From Clostridia bacterium (GTDB lineage Bacteria; Bacillota; Clostridia; Oscillospirales; CAG-272): DNA of 64,000 nt. Below are positions 39,820-48,893 of this stretch, in pieces. Every line of letters starts with the position of its first letter. Within the stretch, counting starts at the first letter, position 1. A program made the position numbers and the translations under genes. The stretch spans positions 1 to 64,000 of the forward strand of contig JAFQDK010000021.1 in NCBI GenBank assembly GCA_017399305.1. Reading direction: 5' to 3'. The notes beneath the pieces were generated by a model, which had not been told where the DNA came from, searched no databases, and saw nothing but the letters and a program-made list of their open reading frames with translations.

Positions 39820-40717
39820 CATTATAGTTGTCGGCGGTGGTCCTGCGGGGCTCACCGCCGCACTGTACGCGCTCCGCGCAGGTAAGCGCGTGCTTGTGAT
39901 AGAAAAGAACGGCTTTGGCGGTCAGATGACATTTTCACCCAAGATTGAGAATTATCCCGGTTATAATTCAATAAGCGGCAGCGAGCTTGCCGATAAGATG
40001 GTTGACCAGGTGCTTGAACAGGGGGCAGATGTCGCCGTTGAAGAAGTAAAGTACATCAATCTCAATCCCATTGGCACAAAGACCGTAATTACTGATGCAA
40101 CTCATTATGAGTGCGAGGCAGTGATTTTAGCAACAGGTGCAAAGCACCGTTTGCTCGGAGTGCCTGGTGAAACCAAGTTTGTCGGTGACGGTATTTCTTT
40201 CTGTGCTGTTTGCGACGGCGCGTTCTACGAGGGTAAAAACGTTATCGTAGTCGGCGGCGGAAATTCCGCTTTGCAGGAGGCACTCTTGCTTGCCGAAACT
40301 TCAAAAAGCGTTACCGTTGTGCAGAATCTTGAAACCTTCACAGGCGAAAAGAGACTTGCTGATTTGCTCACTTCAAAAGCCAATGTAACAGTACGCTTTG
40401 GTTGTACTGTAAAGGAATTTGTCGGTGAAGACACTCTCTGTGGCATGGTTATCAACAACGAAAATGGTGAAGAGGAAACACTTATAACCGACGGTGTTTT
40501 TGTTGCGATAGGACTTGCACCTGAGAATGAAGCTTTTTCAGAGATAGTAACGCTTGACCGCGGTTATATCTCTGCCGAAAATGATATGAGCACTCGAACC
40601 GAGGGCATCTTTACCGCAGGCGATTGCCGCGTAAAGACCGTTCGTCAGATTGCAACAGCCGTCAGTGACGGTGCAGTTGCGGCGCTCAGCGCATGCGAAT
40701 ATATTGACAGAAAATAA
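39812..40717 (+). CDS. trxB: Thioredoxin reductase-like flavoprotein
   Basis: A 301-residue FAD/NAD(P)H disulfide reductase. ATG 39812 follows AAAGAGG; an earlier frame is nrdD read out of frame. FAD motif G-G-G-P-A-G-L-T-A-A, redox disulfide C131-A-V-C134-D-G and the NADPH motif G-G-G-N-S-A-L-Q-E-A are clear; T-A-G-D-C-R ends the FAD site. The overlap with nrdD (8 bases) suggests it evolved to supply electrons to the fused redoxin domain of that protein (inference). It may also reduce other thioredoxins. Confidence 0.93.
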   Translation: MHDIIVVGGGPAGLTAALYALRAGKRVLVIEKNGFGGQMTFSPKIENYPGYNSISGSELADKMVDQVLEQGADVAVEEVKYINLNPIGTKTVITDATHYECEAVILATGAKHRLLGVPGETKFVGDGISFCAVCDGAFYEGKNVIVVGGGNSALQEALLLAETSKSVTVVQNLETFTGEKRLADLLTSKANVTVRFGCTVKEFVGEDTLCGMVINNENGEEETLITDGVFVAIGLAPENEAFSEIVTLDRGYISAENDMSTRTEGIFTAGDCRVKTVRQIATAVSDGAVAALSACEYIDRK

Positions 40718-40721
40718 TAGA

Positions 40722-40750
40722 AAAAGACTTGCCACGTGCAAGTCTTTTTT
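40722..40750 (+). terminator. Terminator of nrdD-trxB
   Basis: Stem aaaagacttgc/gcaagtctttt with a CACGT loop and T-run, four bases after the trxB stop. Confidence 0.9.
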
Positions 40751-40752
40751 GA

Positions 40753-40781
40753 TTGAATTTATAGTCGCAATATGTTATACT
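40753..40781 (+). promoter_or_regulatory. Promoter of the DMT transporter gene
   Basis: TTGAAT (40753-40758), 17 bp, TATACT (40776-40781). It lies just after the previous terminator and 28 bases before the ATG. Confidence 0.7.
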
Positions 40782-40809
40782 TATTAAAAATCTTGTTTTG
40801 GAGAGAATA

Positions 40810-41646
40810 ATGCTTTTTTTAATTCTTGCGATAATGTCAAGTTCGCTTGTGTCAATAGTTATGCGTATCGGTTCGGCAAAGGTGAAAAACAATATCGGTA
40901 TGCTTGCGGCAAACTATATGACCTGCTTTTTGCTTGCGCTTTTCTATAATTTAGGTCAGCCTCTGCTTCCAAGTGGCTCAGATCTTGCGCCAACGCTTTC
41001 ACTTGGCATGATAAACGGTGTACTTTACCTTGCTTCGTTTGTTATTTTTCAGTTCAATGTTCAGAAAAACGGTGTGGTACTCTCCTCGGTGTTTATGAAG
41101 CTTGGGCTGATTGTACCGCTTGTGATTTCTATTGCATTTTTCGATGAAGGGCTTGGGCTTATACAGGCGATAGGGCTTGTGCTTGCAATTGCCGCTATTA
41201 TAATGATAAATGTTTCTCCGGAGAAAAGCGGCAAGAAAAACGGGTTTTTCCTTATATTGCTGTTGCTTCTCAGCGGCATGGCAGAAGCGATGAGCAAGGT
41301 TTTTGACGAGAAGGGCAACAGCGCATTTTCCACGCAGTTTTTGCTATACACATTTGTAATGGCGCTTGTTTTATGCCTTGCGTTGCTTTTGGTGAAGAAA
41401 CAACGCATCGGTGCAAAAGAGCTTTTGTTCGGTACGCTTATCGGTGTTCCTAATTTCTTTTCGGCAAAGTTTATACTCAGTGCGCTTGCGGATATTCCGG
41501 CGGTTATCGCTTATCCTACAAGTAGCGTTGCAACCATACTCGTTGTCAGCATTGTTGGAGTTTTTGCTTTTCGTGAGCGACTTCGCAAATTGCAATGGGT
41601 TGCCGTTTGCTTTATAGTGACAGCACTTGCGCTTCTAAATATGTAA
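40810..41646 (+). CDS. EamA/DMT-family transporter
   Basis: A 278-residue membrane protein with about ten predicted helices and two homologous EamA halves, typical of drug/metabolite exporters. ATG 40810 follows GGAGAG at 40800-40805; an open TTG twelve bases earlier lies in that site. Visible are F-N-V-Q-K-N-G-V-V-L-S-S-V-F, V-F-M-K-L-G-L-I-V-P-L and, in the second half, Y-P-T-S-S-V-A-T-I-L-V-V-S-I-V-G-V. The substrate cannot be deduced. It has its own promoter and terminator, so it is a single-gene unit. Confidence 0.9.
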   Translation: MLFLILAIMSSSLVSIVMRIGSAKVKNNIGMLAANYMTCFLLALFYNLGQPLLPSGSDLAPTLSLGMINGVLYLASFVIFQFNVQKNGVVLSSVFMKLGLIVPLVISIAFFDEGLGLIQAIGLVLAIAAIIMINVSPEKSGKKNGFFLILLLLLSGMAEAMSKVFDEKGNSAFSTQFLLYTFVMALVLCLALLLVKKQRIGAKELLFGTLIGVPNFFSAKFILSALADIPAVIAYPTSSVATILVVSIVGVFAFRERLRKLQWVAVCFIVTALALLNM

Positions 41647-41651
41647 CACAT

Positions 41652-41681
41652 AAAAAGGCTTGCATTTGCAAGCCTTTTTTT
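41652..41681. terminator. Bidirectional terminator
   Basis: Stem aaaaaggcttgc/gcaagccttttt with an ATTT loop between the convergent DMT transporter and SDR genes. Confidence 0.92.
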
Positions 41682-42450
41682 AACTATGTTTTTGTTGTTT
41701 CATCCATATTTTCATTATGAGCTTGTGAGGGAGGAGTTTTACTCCGAGGACCTGAAGCTTTACGGGCAAACCGTGGATAGAAACATCCTTGTTCTTCTTA
41801 TACATGTCTTTCATGGCAGTGGCAACAACATCTTTAGCCTCGTACATCACGTTGTAATATGTCACTGCATCTTTGCAATCGGTCTTGGATTGCTCAAAGA
41901 ACTCTGTCTTTACCCAGCCGGGGCAGATTGCCATGACCTTGATGCCGCGCGGCTTCAGTTCGACATTGAGTGCTCGGCTGTAGCTCAGTACAAATGCTTT
42001 TGTCGCACCGTAAACACCGATATACGGAACGGGCTGGAAAGACGAAAGCGAATCGAGCTGCATTACATATGACCCCTCTTTCATGTAGGGCAGTGTATAT
42101 TCCGTCATACACATAAGCGCCTTGCAGTTGAGGTCAATCATATTACAGGAAACTGCAGGGTCAATGTCTTTGTATGTGCCGAATTTACCAAATCCCGATG
42201 CGTTTACAAGCACTTTGACATCCGGGTTCTTGTCTTGCAGAATACAGCGGTAGGTGTCAAAGCTTTCTGTAACAGAAAGATCAAGCGGAATCGGAATGAT
42301 GGGTGTATTGCATTCGTCTTTCAAAGAAGCAAGTCTGTCTTCTCTGCGAGCGATAACCCATATTTCATCGTATTTTTTCTCTTTGTCCAGCGCATATACA
42401 AACTCGCGGCCCATGCCGCTTGATGCGCCGGTAACGATTGCTATGCCCAT
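41680..42450 (-). CDS. Short-chain dehydrogenase/reductase
   Basis: A 256-residue classical SDR oxidoreductase. Nucleotide motif T-G-A-S-S-G-M-G at residues 7-14, A-R-R-E-D-R suggesting NADP preference, N-A-S-G for structural stability, catalytic S in L-D-S-L-S-S-F and Y-G-A-T-K with Tyr/Lys. P-G-W-V-K-T-E-F follows. A basic amphipathic end (K-L-I-M-K-I-W-M-K-Q-Q-K) may touch membranes, as in some SDR enzymes acting on lipids. AAGGAG precedes the start. It is last in the coaE-to-SDR run; substrate unknown. Confidence 0.92.
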   Translation of the reverse strand: MGIAIVTGASSGMGREFVYALDKEKKYDEIWVIARREDRLASLKDECNTPIIPIPLDLSVTESFDTYRCILQDKNPDVKVLVNASGFGKFGTYKDIDPAVSCNMIDLNCKALMCMTEYTLPYMKEGSYVMQLDSLSSFQPVPYIGVYGATKAFVLSYSRALNVELKPRGIKVMAICPGWVKTEFFEQSKTDCKDAVTYYNVMYEAKDVVATAMKDMYKKNKDVSIHGLPVKLQVLGVKLLPHKLIMKIWMKQQKHS

Positions 42451-42459
42451 AAATACTCC

Positions 42460-44655
42460 TTATAAAGCCGAACCTGTTGCAGGAATTTTGATCTTTCTGT
42501 AATTCTGCGGTTCGGGGTAGATGGATTTTTCTGTTTCATCTGCATATGCAATGATTGCTTTGCCCTTAAGAGTGAACAGCGTCACGCCGCTTGCAGTACG
42601 TGTGGTTTTTTCGGGAATGAGTGCACTCTTTATGGTGATAGCCTTGTTGTTGTCGGATACTATTATTATATCCTTGGGCTTGTCCTCAAGGATTGCCGCA
42701 ACTATAGGCGAAGAACCTGAATATATGCCGGACAGCTTTTTACGGCTGCTGCGGAATTGATAGTTCGCGAGGTTTATTCGTACCCCCTTGCCGTTTTCGA
42801 AAATATAAATCATATTATACTTTTCAAGATCTGGCGTGATTACTTTCATAAATATCGGCTTTTCGCCGTCTGACATATTGAGCTTGGCAGGCAGGTATTC
42901 ACCGAGCGCCGATGCCTTGACCGGCTCAAAGTCGCGCACACGTGCGCGATAGAGTTGGCGTTGGTCGGTGATTACTATTATCTCTGCAGCGTTGTCGCAG
43001 TCTTCAACAAATGCTACGCGGTCGCCCTCTTTAAGCTTTTGCTCGTCACTTCCGCGCAGAGAAACAAGTGTGATTTTCTTAAAGTATCCCTCTTTTGTGA
43101 GAAGTATACGTGCGTTGTAGTTTTCGAAAAAGTCTTCTGCGGTTGCAACCTGAATATCTTCTTCGGAGATAAGCTGGGTTTTACGCGGTTTTGCGTATTT
43201 CTTTTTGATTTCCTGCAGCTGTTTTGCAATTTCTGCCTTGAGCTTGAGTTCGTCTCCGAGGATGTCTTCAAGACGCGTAATATCTTCCTGCAGCGACTTG
43301 ATTTCTTCCATACGGTGCAGGATGTATTCTTTGTTGAGATGGCGGAGCTTTATTTCAGCAACGTATTCCGCCTGAACCTCATCAAGGTTGAATGCTTCCA
43401 TAAGGTTTGGCACAACGTCTGCGTCTTTCGCAGTGCCGCGTACAATTGCGATAGCACGGTCAATGTCGAGAAGGATCTTTCCCAGACCGCGCAAAAGGTG
43501 AAGCTTGTCGCGCTTTTTGTTGAGGTCAAAAGTAAATTCACGCTTGACACATCCCATGCGGAAGCGTATCCACTCGGTGAGGATACCCTTGACACCAAGC
43601 TGTCTTGGCGCGCCGTCGATAAGTACGTTGAAGTTGCAGTCAAACGAATCTTCAAGCGGTGTGAGCTTGTAGAGCTTTGCCATGAGCTTGTCGGGGTCTG
43701 TTCCGCGGCGGAGGTCGATTGTGAGCTTAAAGCCCGAAATATCAATCTCGTCACGCACATCGGTGATGTCCTTGATCTTTCCGGACTTCATAGCATCGCC
43801 TATTTTTGCCATGATTGCTTCAATAGAAGTAGAATATGGAATCTGTGTTACGTCAATACAGTTTGCGGCTTTGTCGTATGAATAGCGTGCACGAAGTTTG
43901 ATAGGACCGCGTCCGGTTTCAAACACATTCTTCATGCTCTCGCGATTGTATATGATATATGCACCGCCGGGGAAGTCAGGACCTTTGATAATGTCAAGAA
44001 GAGTGTCCATTGTAGTGTTGGGATGACGAAGCAGAGCGATAGTAGCGTCGCATATTTCACCAAGGTTGAAAGAACAGATTGATGATGCCATACCAACGGC
44101 GATACCCATGTTCGGTGAAACCAGAATGTTTGGGAAAGAGGTTGGCAACAGAGCAGGCTCGGTAAGCGTATTATCGTAGTTGGGAATCATGTCGACAGCA
44201 TCTTTGTCAACGCCACCGAAGATTTCAGCACAGAACGGATCAAGCTTCGCCTCTGTATAACGTGCAGCGGCAAAAGCCATGTCTCGGCTGTACTGCTTGC
44301 CAAAGCTTCCCTTTGAGTCTACAAACGGATGAAGCAATGCCTCGTTGCCGCGAGTAAGACGAACCATAGTTTCGTATATAGCCGCATCGCCGTGAGGATG
44401 CAGACGCATGGTTGTACCCACGATGTTTGTACTCTTGGTTCGTGTGCCTGTCATAAGACCCATGGTGTACATGGTATACAGCAGTTTTCGGTGAACGGGT
44501 TTAAAGCCGTCGATCTCTGGGATCGCGCGCGAAATGATAACGCTCATCGCATATGGCATATAGTTGGTTTCTATGACATCTGTGATGAGTTCTTTTCTCG
44601 CCTCTGCCTCGGGGATATTCTCAATAATGGGTGACTGCTTTTTTGTTCTTGCCAT
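42460..44655 (-). CDS. parC: Type IIA topoisomerase subunit A (ParC-like)
   Basis: A 731-residue DNA-cleaving subunit of topoisomerase IV or a gyrase paralogue. Catalytic Tyr133 follows Arg132 in A-A-A-R-Y-T-E-A. The DNA-gate helix reads L-H-P-H-G-D-A-A-I-Y-E, with Ala where the quinolone-contact Ser normally sits (position 91) and Glu at position 95. The middle has P-D-F-P-G-G-A-Y-I. The tail has beta-pinwheel blades without the Q-R-R-G-G-K-G GyrA box, so ParC fits better than GyrA. Usually parE lies next to it; here the upstream gene is an unrelated 245-residue protein. It is 5 bases from it. Confidence 0.92.
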   Translation of the reverse strand: MARTKKQSPIIENIPEAEARKELITDVIETNYMPYAMSVIISRAIPEIDGFKPVHRKLLYTMYTMGLMTGTRTKSTNIVGTTMRLHPHGDAAIYETMVRLTRGNEALLHPFVDSKGSFGKQYSRDMAFAAARYTEAKLDPFCAEIFGGVDKDAVDMIPNYDNTLTEPALLPTSFPNILVSPNMGIAVGMASSICSFNLGEICDATIALLRHPNTTMDTLLDIIKGPDFPGGAYIIYNRESMKNVFETGRGPIKLRARYSYDKAANCIDVTQIPYSTSIEAIMAKIGDAMKSGKIKDITDVRDEIDISGFKLTIDLRRGTDPDKLMAKLYKLTPLEDSFDCNFNVLIDGAPRQLGVKGILTEWIRFRMGCVKREFTFDLNKKRDKLHLLRGLGKILLDIDRAIAIVRGTAKDADVVPNLMEAFNLDEVQAEYVAEIKLRHLNKEYILHRMEEIKSLQEDITRLEDILGDELKLKAEIAKQLQEIKKKYAKPRKTQLISEEDIQVATAEDFFENYNARILLTKEGYFKKITLVSLRGSDEQKLKEGDRVAFVEDCDNAAEIIVITDQRQLYRARVRDFEPVKASALGEYLPAKLNMSDGEKPIFMKVITPDLEKYNMIYIFENGKGVRINLANYQFRSSRKKLSGIYSGSSPIVAAILEDKPKDIIIVSDNNKAITIKSALIPEKTTRTASGVTLFTLKGKAIIAYADETEKSIYPEPQNYRKIKIPATGSAL

Positions 44656-44660
44656 TACAC

Positions 44661-45398
44661 TTATTCCTTATCTATAGTTTCGTATAAATAACTTTTGCTT
44701 TCTTTGCCCACACGCGCGACAGCGCCGACATGCTCAAGTATGTTAAGCACCGTTTGCGCCACATAGCGCGGACGTTTTATTGCTTTTGCAAAATCCTTGC
44801 TTGTAAACTTTACCGGAAGATTGTTTGGCACAAGTTTTTTGAAGTCTTCTTTGCCGTCAATGTATATTTCTTCTTCGATAAAATTTGGTATTCGCTCGAC
44901 AAGTTCAATGCCCTTGCGATTGCGATAGCTTTTTTTAACCGTGCGGCGGTATTCAGTGATATCCAATAACACAAAGTGAAAATAGAGGTTATCGCTTTCA
45001 AGCAACATCTTTATTTTATAAAGCTCCTTGAAAGCGTCATAGATGTTTCCGTGACGCGGACTTTTTTTCTTTGGCGATAATTCACCTGTGTCTGAGTCCG
45101 TGATGTAGTACCACTTGGTTTTTGCGATGGGAAAAACCACTGTTACAGAGTAGTTTTTTAAAAACTCGGTCAGTTTTGCCCTTAGTCGGTCAAAACTGCG
45201 AGTTTGTATCTCGGTGATGCATCCGTCGCGCATTATGTCAGCGACATATTTACCGATTGATACCTCGTGAAAATCGTCACACGGTTCAAGATAATACTTT
45301 AGTACCGAATGGAGAGTTTTTTCACTCAGAGTGCCGATACTGCCCTCAAAAGCCATATTGCTCTTGGCAAGCGCAAGCGCATTTTCAAATCGGTTCAT
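44661..45398 (-). CDS. Putative PD-(D/E)XK-like nuclease with C-terminal winged helix
   Basis: A 245-residue protein I do not recognise by name. Residues 20-95 fit the PD-(D/E)XK fold order: helix T-L-S-E-K-T-L-H-S-V-L-K, strand E-V-S-I-G-K-Y, strand with D54 (V-A-D-I), strand with E63-I-Q65 (I-T-E-I-Q-T), a helix S-F-D-R-L-R-A-K-L, and a strand V-T-V-V-F-P-I. Gln takes the Lys position, as in some active families. The end, F-T-S-K-D-F-A-K-A-I and Y-V-A-Q-T-V-L-N-I-L-E, looks like a winged helix. ATGA overlaps the sua5 stop and parC follows after 5 bases, suggesting a DNA-related role in the topoisomerase operon (inference). Confidence 0.65.
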   Translation of the reverse strand: MNRFENALALAKSNMAFEGSIGTLSEKTLHSVLKYYLEPCDDFHEVSIGKYVADIMRDGCITEIQTRSFDRLRAKLTEFLKNYSVTVVFPIAKTKWYYITDSDTGELSPKKKSPRHGNIYDAFKELYKIKMLLESDNLYFHFVLLDITEYRRTVKKSYRNRKGIELVERIPNFIEEEIYIDGKEDFKKLVPNNLPVKFTSKDFAKAIKRPRYVAQTVLNILEHVGAVARVGKESKSYLYETIDKE

Positions 45399-46417
45399 AA
45401 ATCTATGATATTATGCGCTGCGGCGCGTATCATGCGGTTGTACAGTGCAAGAGCAATGCCGCTTTTCCTCGGCATTGGCGCGAGTATTTTTTTACAATTT
45501 GTTGCATCGGCTTCACGCAGAGCGGCAAAAAGTCTTTTTGCCTGCGATTTTTCATCGCCGCGCTTGCCGATAGTTATGATGCTATGCCCACTGAAAAGTT
45601 CGGCTTCTTCATCAAAAACAAGCAGTAAAGTGTCTTCTCCTGCCGCCGAGCAGTATGCGATACGTTTTTCATCGCTTCCGTTTAAAAGATACAACGGCGC
45701 AGATGGCGCATAATGTCGATATTTCATACCCGGGGAGAGGGGACGCGCATCCTCGCTTAGCTTGTTGGTTACGGCATCAGCAACCTCGACGTTGTCAAAC
45801 AGAGCGTTTAGCATATCGAGAGTTATTGCTCCGGGGCGGAGCAGTGTTATCTTGCCGTTTTCAATTTTGACTATGGTAGATTCAAGCCCGAATGTGCACT
45901 CACCACCGTCAATGATGGCATCGACCTTGCCGTCAAGGTCAACTTTTACATGTTCTGCACTTGTGGGAGAGGGCTTGCCCGAAATATTTGCGCTTGGCGC
46001 GGCTATTGGAACTCCAGCCGCCTTGATAAGGTCGCGTGCGATTTTGTTTTCAGGGCAGCGTATACCCACGCTGTCAAGACCGCCCGTGACGGTACTTGGT
46101 ATGCAGTTGCGCTTAGGCATGATAACGGTGAGCGGTCCCGGCATAAACGCCTTTGAAAGGCGTTTATATTCCTCGCCTATATGGGCATATTTTTCTGCAT
46201 CATCGGGAGATGCGATATGTACGATAAGCGGATTGTCACTGGGTCTGCCTTTGGCGGCATATATCTTCTCTGCGGCAGTGGAGTCAAGCGCGTTTGCGCC
46301 AAGACCGTAAACTGTTTCTGTGGGAAACACGACAAGCCCACCGCAACGCAGAATTTCTCCTGCGTGGGTGAGCGTTGAAAGGTTTATTTCATTTTGTGAT
46401 ATAAACTCAGTCTTCAT
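45395..46417 (-). CDS. ywlC: Threonylcarbamoyl-AMP synthase (Sua5/YwlC type)
   Basis: A 340-residue enzyme making threonylcarbamoyl-AMP from Thr, bicarbonate and ATP, first step of tRNA t6A37. ATG 46417 overlaps the prfA stop by 11 bases; an open extension further upstream lies within prfA and lacks a ribosome binding site. The YrdC-like domain has [15 protein letters not shown], the K-x-R motif [11 protein letters not shown] and [11 protein letters not shown]. The C-terminal Sua5 domain has [11 protein letters not shown]. Association with prfA is common in Firmicutes. Confidence 0.95.
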   Translation of the reverse strand: MKTEFISQNEINLSTLTHAGEILRCGGLVVFPTETVYGLGANALDSTAAEKIYAAKGRPSDNPLIVHIASPDDAEKYAHIGEEYKRLSKAFMPGPLTVIMPKRNCIPSTVTGGLDSVGIRCPENKIARDLIKAAGVPIAAPSANISGKPSPTSAEHVKVDLDGKVDAIIDGGECTFGLESTIVKIENGKITLLRPGAITLDMLNALFDNVEVADAVTNKLSEDARPLSPGMKYRHYAPSAPLYLLNGSDEKRIAYCSAAGEDTLLLVFDEEAELFSGHSIITIGKRGDEKSQAKRLFAALREADATNCKKILAPMPRKSGIALALYNRMIRAAAHNIIDL

Positions 46418-47480
46418 TTCCTTTAAGTTTCTCAGCTGTATCGGCGGTGATAAGTGCATCTATCATTTCGCCTATGTTACCGTTCAAGAAGTTTTCGAGT
46501 GAATACAATGTCAGACCGATACGGTGGTCGGTGATTCTTCCTTGCGGATAGTTATATGTGCGGATACGCTCACTGCGGTCACCTGTGCCTACCTGACTCT
46601 TACGCGCAGAGGCAATGGCCTCGGTCTGCTTTGAAAGCTCAATGTCGTAAAGCTTTGTGCGCAACATCTTCATTGCTTTATCGCGATTCTTGAACTGGCT
46701 ACGCTCTTCCTGACATTCAACAATTATGCCTGTAGGGATATGGATGATACGTATAGCGGATTCGGTCTTGTTGACGTGCTGTCCGCCGGCGCCGCTGGAT
46801 TTACATGTTTCAATCTTGAGGTCTGCGGGATTGATTTCGATTTCAACGTCTTCAACTTCTGGCAGAACTGCAACAGTTGCAGTGGATGTCTGTATACGTC
46901 CCTGCGCTTCTGTTTCAGGGACACGCTGAACGCGGTGAACACCGCTTTCAAATTTCAGGCGTGAATACGCGCCTTCGCCCTCGACCATAAAGCTGATTTC
47001 CTTATATCCGCCAAGCTCGGTTTCATTGGCATTCATTATTTCGGTTTTGAAGCCCGCTGAAGCCGCATACATCGTATACATACGATAGAGTACAGCCGCA
47101 AACAGTGCCGCTTCTTCGCCGCCGGCGCCCTGACGGATTTCAACGATAACGTTCTTATCATCGTTGGGGTCTTTAGGAAGCAAGAGGATTTTAAGTTCTT
47201 CAAGGAGCTTTTCGCAGTGTTCACTCTCTGCATTGAATTCTTCTGCGGCCATTTCGCGCAGTTCTGCTTCTACAGATGAGTCATCGCGAAGCTCTTTAGC
47301 GCCGTCACGTGCACTTTCGGCTTCCTTGTATTCGCGGAATTTTTCAATTACGGGCGCAAGGTTTTTGCGCTCTTTCATAAGTGCTGTAAACTCGTCCTGC
47401 TTAGAGAAAATTTCAGGATCTGCCAGCGCTTCTTCGACTTTTTCGAATCTTTCTTCAGCTTTTTTGAGTTTTTCTATCAT
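46407..47480 (-). CDS. prfA: Peptide chain release factor 1
   Basis: A 357-residue factor ending translation at UAA and UAG. The codon-reading tripeptide P-E-T (residues 188-190, the P-x-T of RF1) and the catalytic G-G-Q at 232-234 in S-G-A-G-G-Q-H-V-N are present. RF2 would have S-P-F. N-terminal coiled segment precedes [17 protein letters not shown] sets the start. The usual prmC gene, which methylates the GGQ glutamine, is not adjacent. Confidence 0.97.
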   Translation of the reverse strand: MIEKLKKAEERFEKVEEALADPEIFSKQDEFTALMKERKNLAPVIEKFREYKEAESARDGAKELRDDSSVEAELREMAAEEFNAESEHCEKLLEELKILLLPKDPNDDKNVIVEIRQGAGGEEAALFAAVLYRMYTMYAASAGFKTEIMNANETELGGYKEISFMVEGEGAYSRLKFESGVHRVQRVPETEAQGRIQTSTATVAVLPEVEDVEIEINPADLKIETCKSSGAGGQHVNKTESAIRIIHIPTGIIVECQEERSQFKNRDKAMKMLRTKLYDIELSKQTEAIASARKSQVGTGDRSERIRTYNYPQGRITDHRIGLTLYSLENFLNGNIGEMIDALITADTAEKLKGNED

Positions 47481-47516
47481 TGTTAGTCCTTTATGACAAG
47501 TTGGTTTTGTGTTTTC

Positions 47517-48878
47517 TTATTTGCAAAAAGCAGAAAAGGCTTCGTATGCGGCGTAAACATCAACCTTTGATACAACTTCATAGGGGGCGTGCATTGAGAT
47601 AACCGGAACGCCGATGTCAAGGGTATCAATGTTGCGGTTCGCGATATATGCGGCAACAGTTCCTCCACCGCCCTCGTCGACCTTTCCAAGCTCTGCCGAT
47701 TGCCATACGACACCGGCGGCGTCAAGCATATTTCTGATTGTGCCTACAAACTCTGCATTTGCATCGGATGTGCCGCTCTTGCCGCGTGCGCCTGTGTATT
47801 TGGAAATAGAAACGCCGCTGCCGATGATAGCGCTGTTGCGTTTCTCGTATACTTCAGCAAAGTTAGGGTCATAGCCTGCGGTAACGTCTGCAGAAAGGCA
47901 GGTTGAGTTGCCGCGTACTATTCTCGGGTTGGCGCCAAGGTTAATTGCGATTTCCTCCATAAGGTCGGTGAAGATCTGGCTTTGCATACCTGTAACGCCG
48001 ATTGAGCCGGTTTCTTCTTTGTCAGCAAGCACACACATTACGGTGTGAGTGTCGTCTTCGCAGTTGAGAAGTGCTTCAAGTGCAGGGTAGGAGCAAACGC
48101 GGTCATCATGACCGTATGCTCCGATGAGAGCGCGGTCAAGACCTATATCGCGCGCTTTTGCCGCAGGGACCAAAGAGATTTCTGCGCTGATAAAGTCACT
48201 TTCTGTGATACCGTATTTTTCGTTAAGAAGTTTAATGACATTTTTCTTAATTCCGTCACTTTCTTCGCCCTCAAGCGGAAGAGAGCCGCAGAGAATGTTG
48301 AGAGTTTCGCCCTTGATTGCTGTAGCAAGTGGTTCTTTTGACTGATTCTGCGCAAGGTGGGGAAGCAGGTCGTTGATGTAGAAAACAGGATCGCTGTCGT
48401 CCTCGCCGATAGTTACGTTAACAGAGCTTCCGTCAGCCTTTACAACTACACCGTGCATGGCAAGAGGAGTAGCTGTCCACTGATATTTGCGGATGCCGCC
48501 GTAGTAATGAGTCTTGAGAAATGCCATACCGTCAGCTTCATAGAGCGGAACTTGCTTTAAATCAATGCGTGGCGCATCAATGTGTGCCGCCATGATGCGG
48601 ATACCGTTTTCGATTGTCTCTGTACCTACTTTTACAAAGTAAATGCTTTTGCCGCGATTGTTGAGGTATATTTTATCTCCTACAGAGATTTTGTCGCCGA
48701 TTTTATATTCTCTGTAGCCTTTTTGGGTAGCAAGCTTGATAGATGCATCAACCGCTTCGCGCTCGGTCTTGGCATCGTCAAGAAACTGCATATATCCCTT
48801 TGCAAATTCAAATGCAGCGGCTGTCTTTTCGGGAGCTTTTTCATAAGAGCTCTGCTTTTTGTAAATGAGTTCTTCCAT
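47517..48878 (-). CDS. M18-family aminopeptidase
   Basis: A 453-residue dinuclear zinc peptidase removing acidic or other N-terminal residues (aspartyl aminopeptidase family). H99 and D101 in A-A-H-I-D-A-P-R, the Y-G-G-I-R-K-Y substrate loop, D-D-R-V-C-S-Y-P-A, A-D-K-E-E-T-G-S-I-G with metal Asp/Glu, and V-S-M-H-A-P-Y-E-V are present. The length and motif order match bacterial ApeA-like enzymes with the lid inserted mid-protein. AAGGAGA precedes the ATG. It is probably involved in intracellular peptide turnover. Confidence 0.95.
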   Translation of the reverse strand: MEELIYKKQSSYEKAPEKTAAAFEFAKGYMQFLDDAKTEREAVDASIKLATQKGYREYKIGDKISVGDKIYLNNRGKSIYFVKVGTETIENGIRIMAAHIDAPRIDLKQVPLYEADGMAFLKTHYYGGIRKYQWTATPLAMHGVVVKADGSSVNVTIGEDDSDPVFYINDLLPHLAQNQSKEPLATAIKGETLNILCGSLPLEGEESDGIKKNVIKLLNEKYGITESDFISAEISLVPAAKARDIGLDRALIGAYGHDDRVCSYPALEALLNCEDDTHTVMCVLADKEETGSIGVTGMQSQIFTDLMEEIAINLGANPRIVRGNSTCLSADVTAGYDPNFAEVYEKRNSAIIGSGVSISKYTGARGKSGTSDANAEFVGTIRNMLDAAGVVWQSAELGKVDEGGGGTVAAYIANRNIDTLDIGVPVISMHAPYEVVSKVDVYAAYEAFSAFCK

Positions 48879-48893
48879 TGTGATTCTCCTTAT

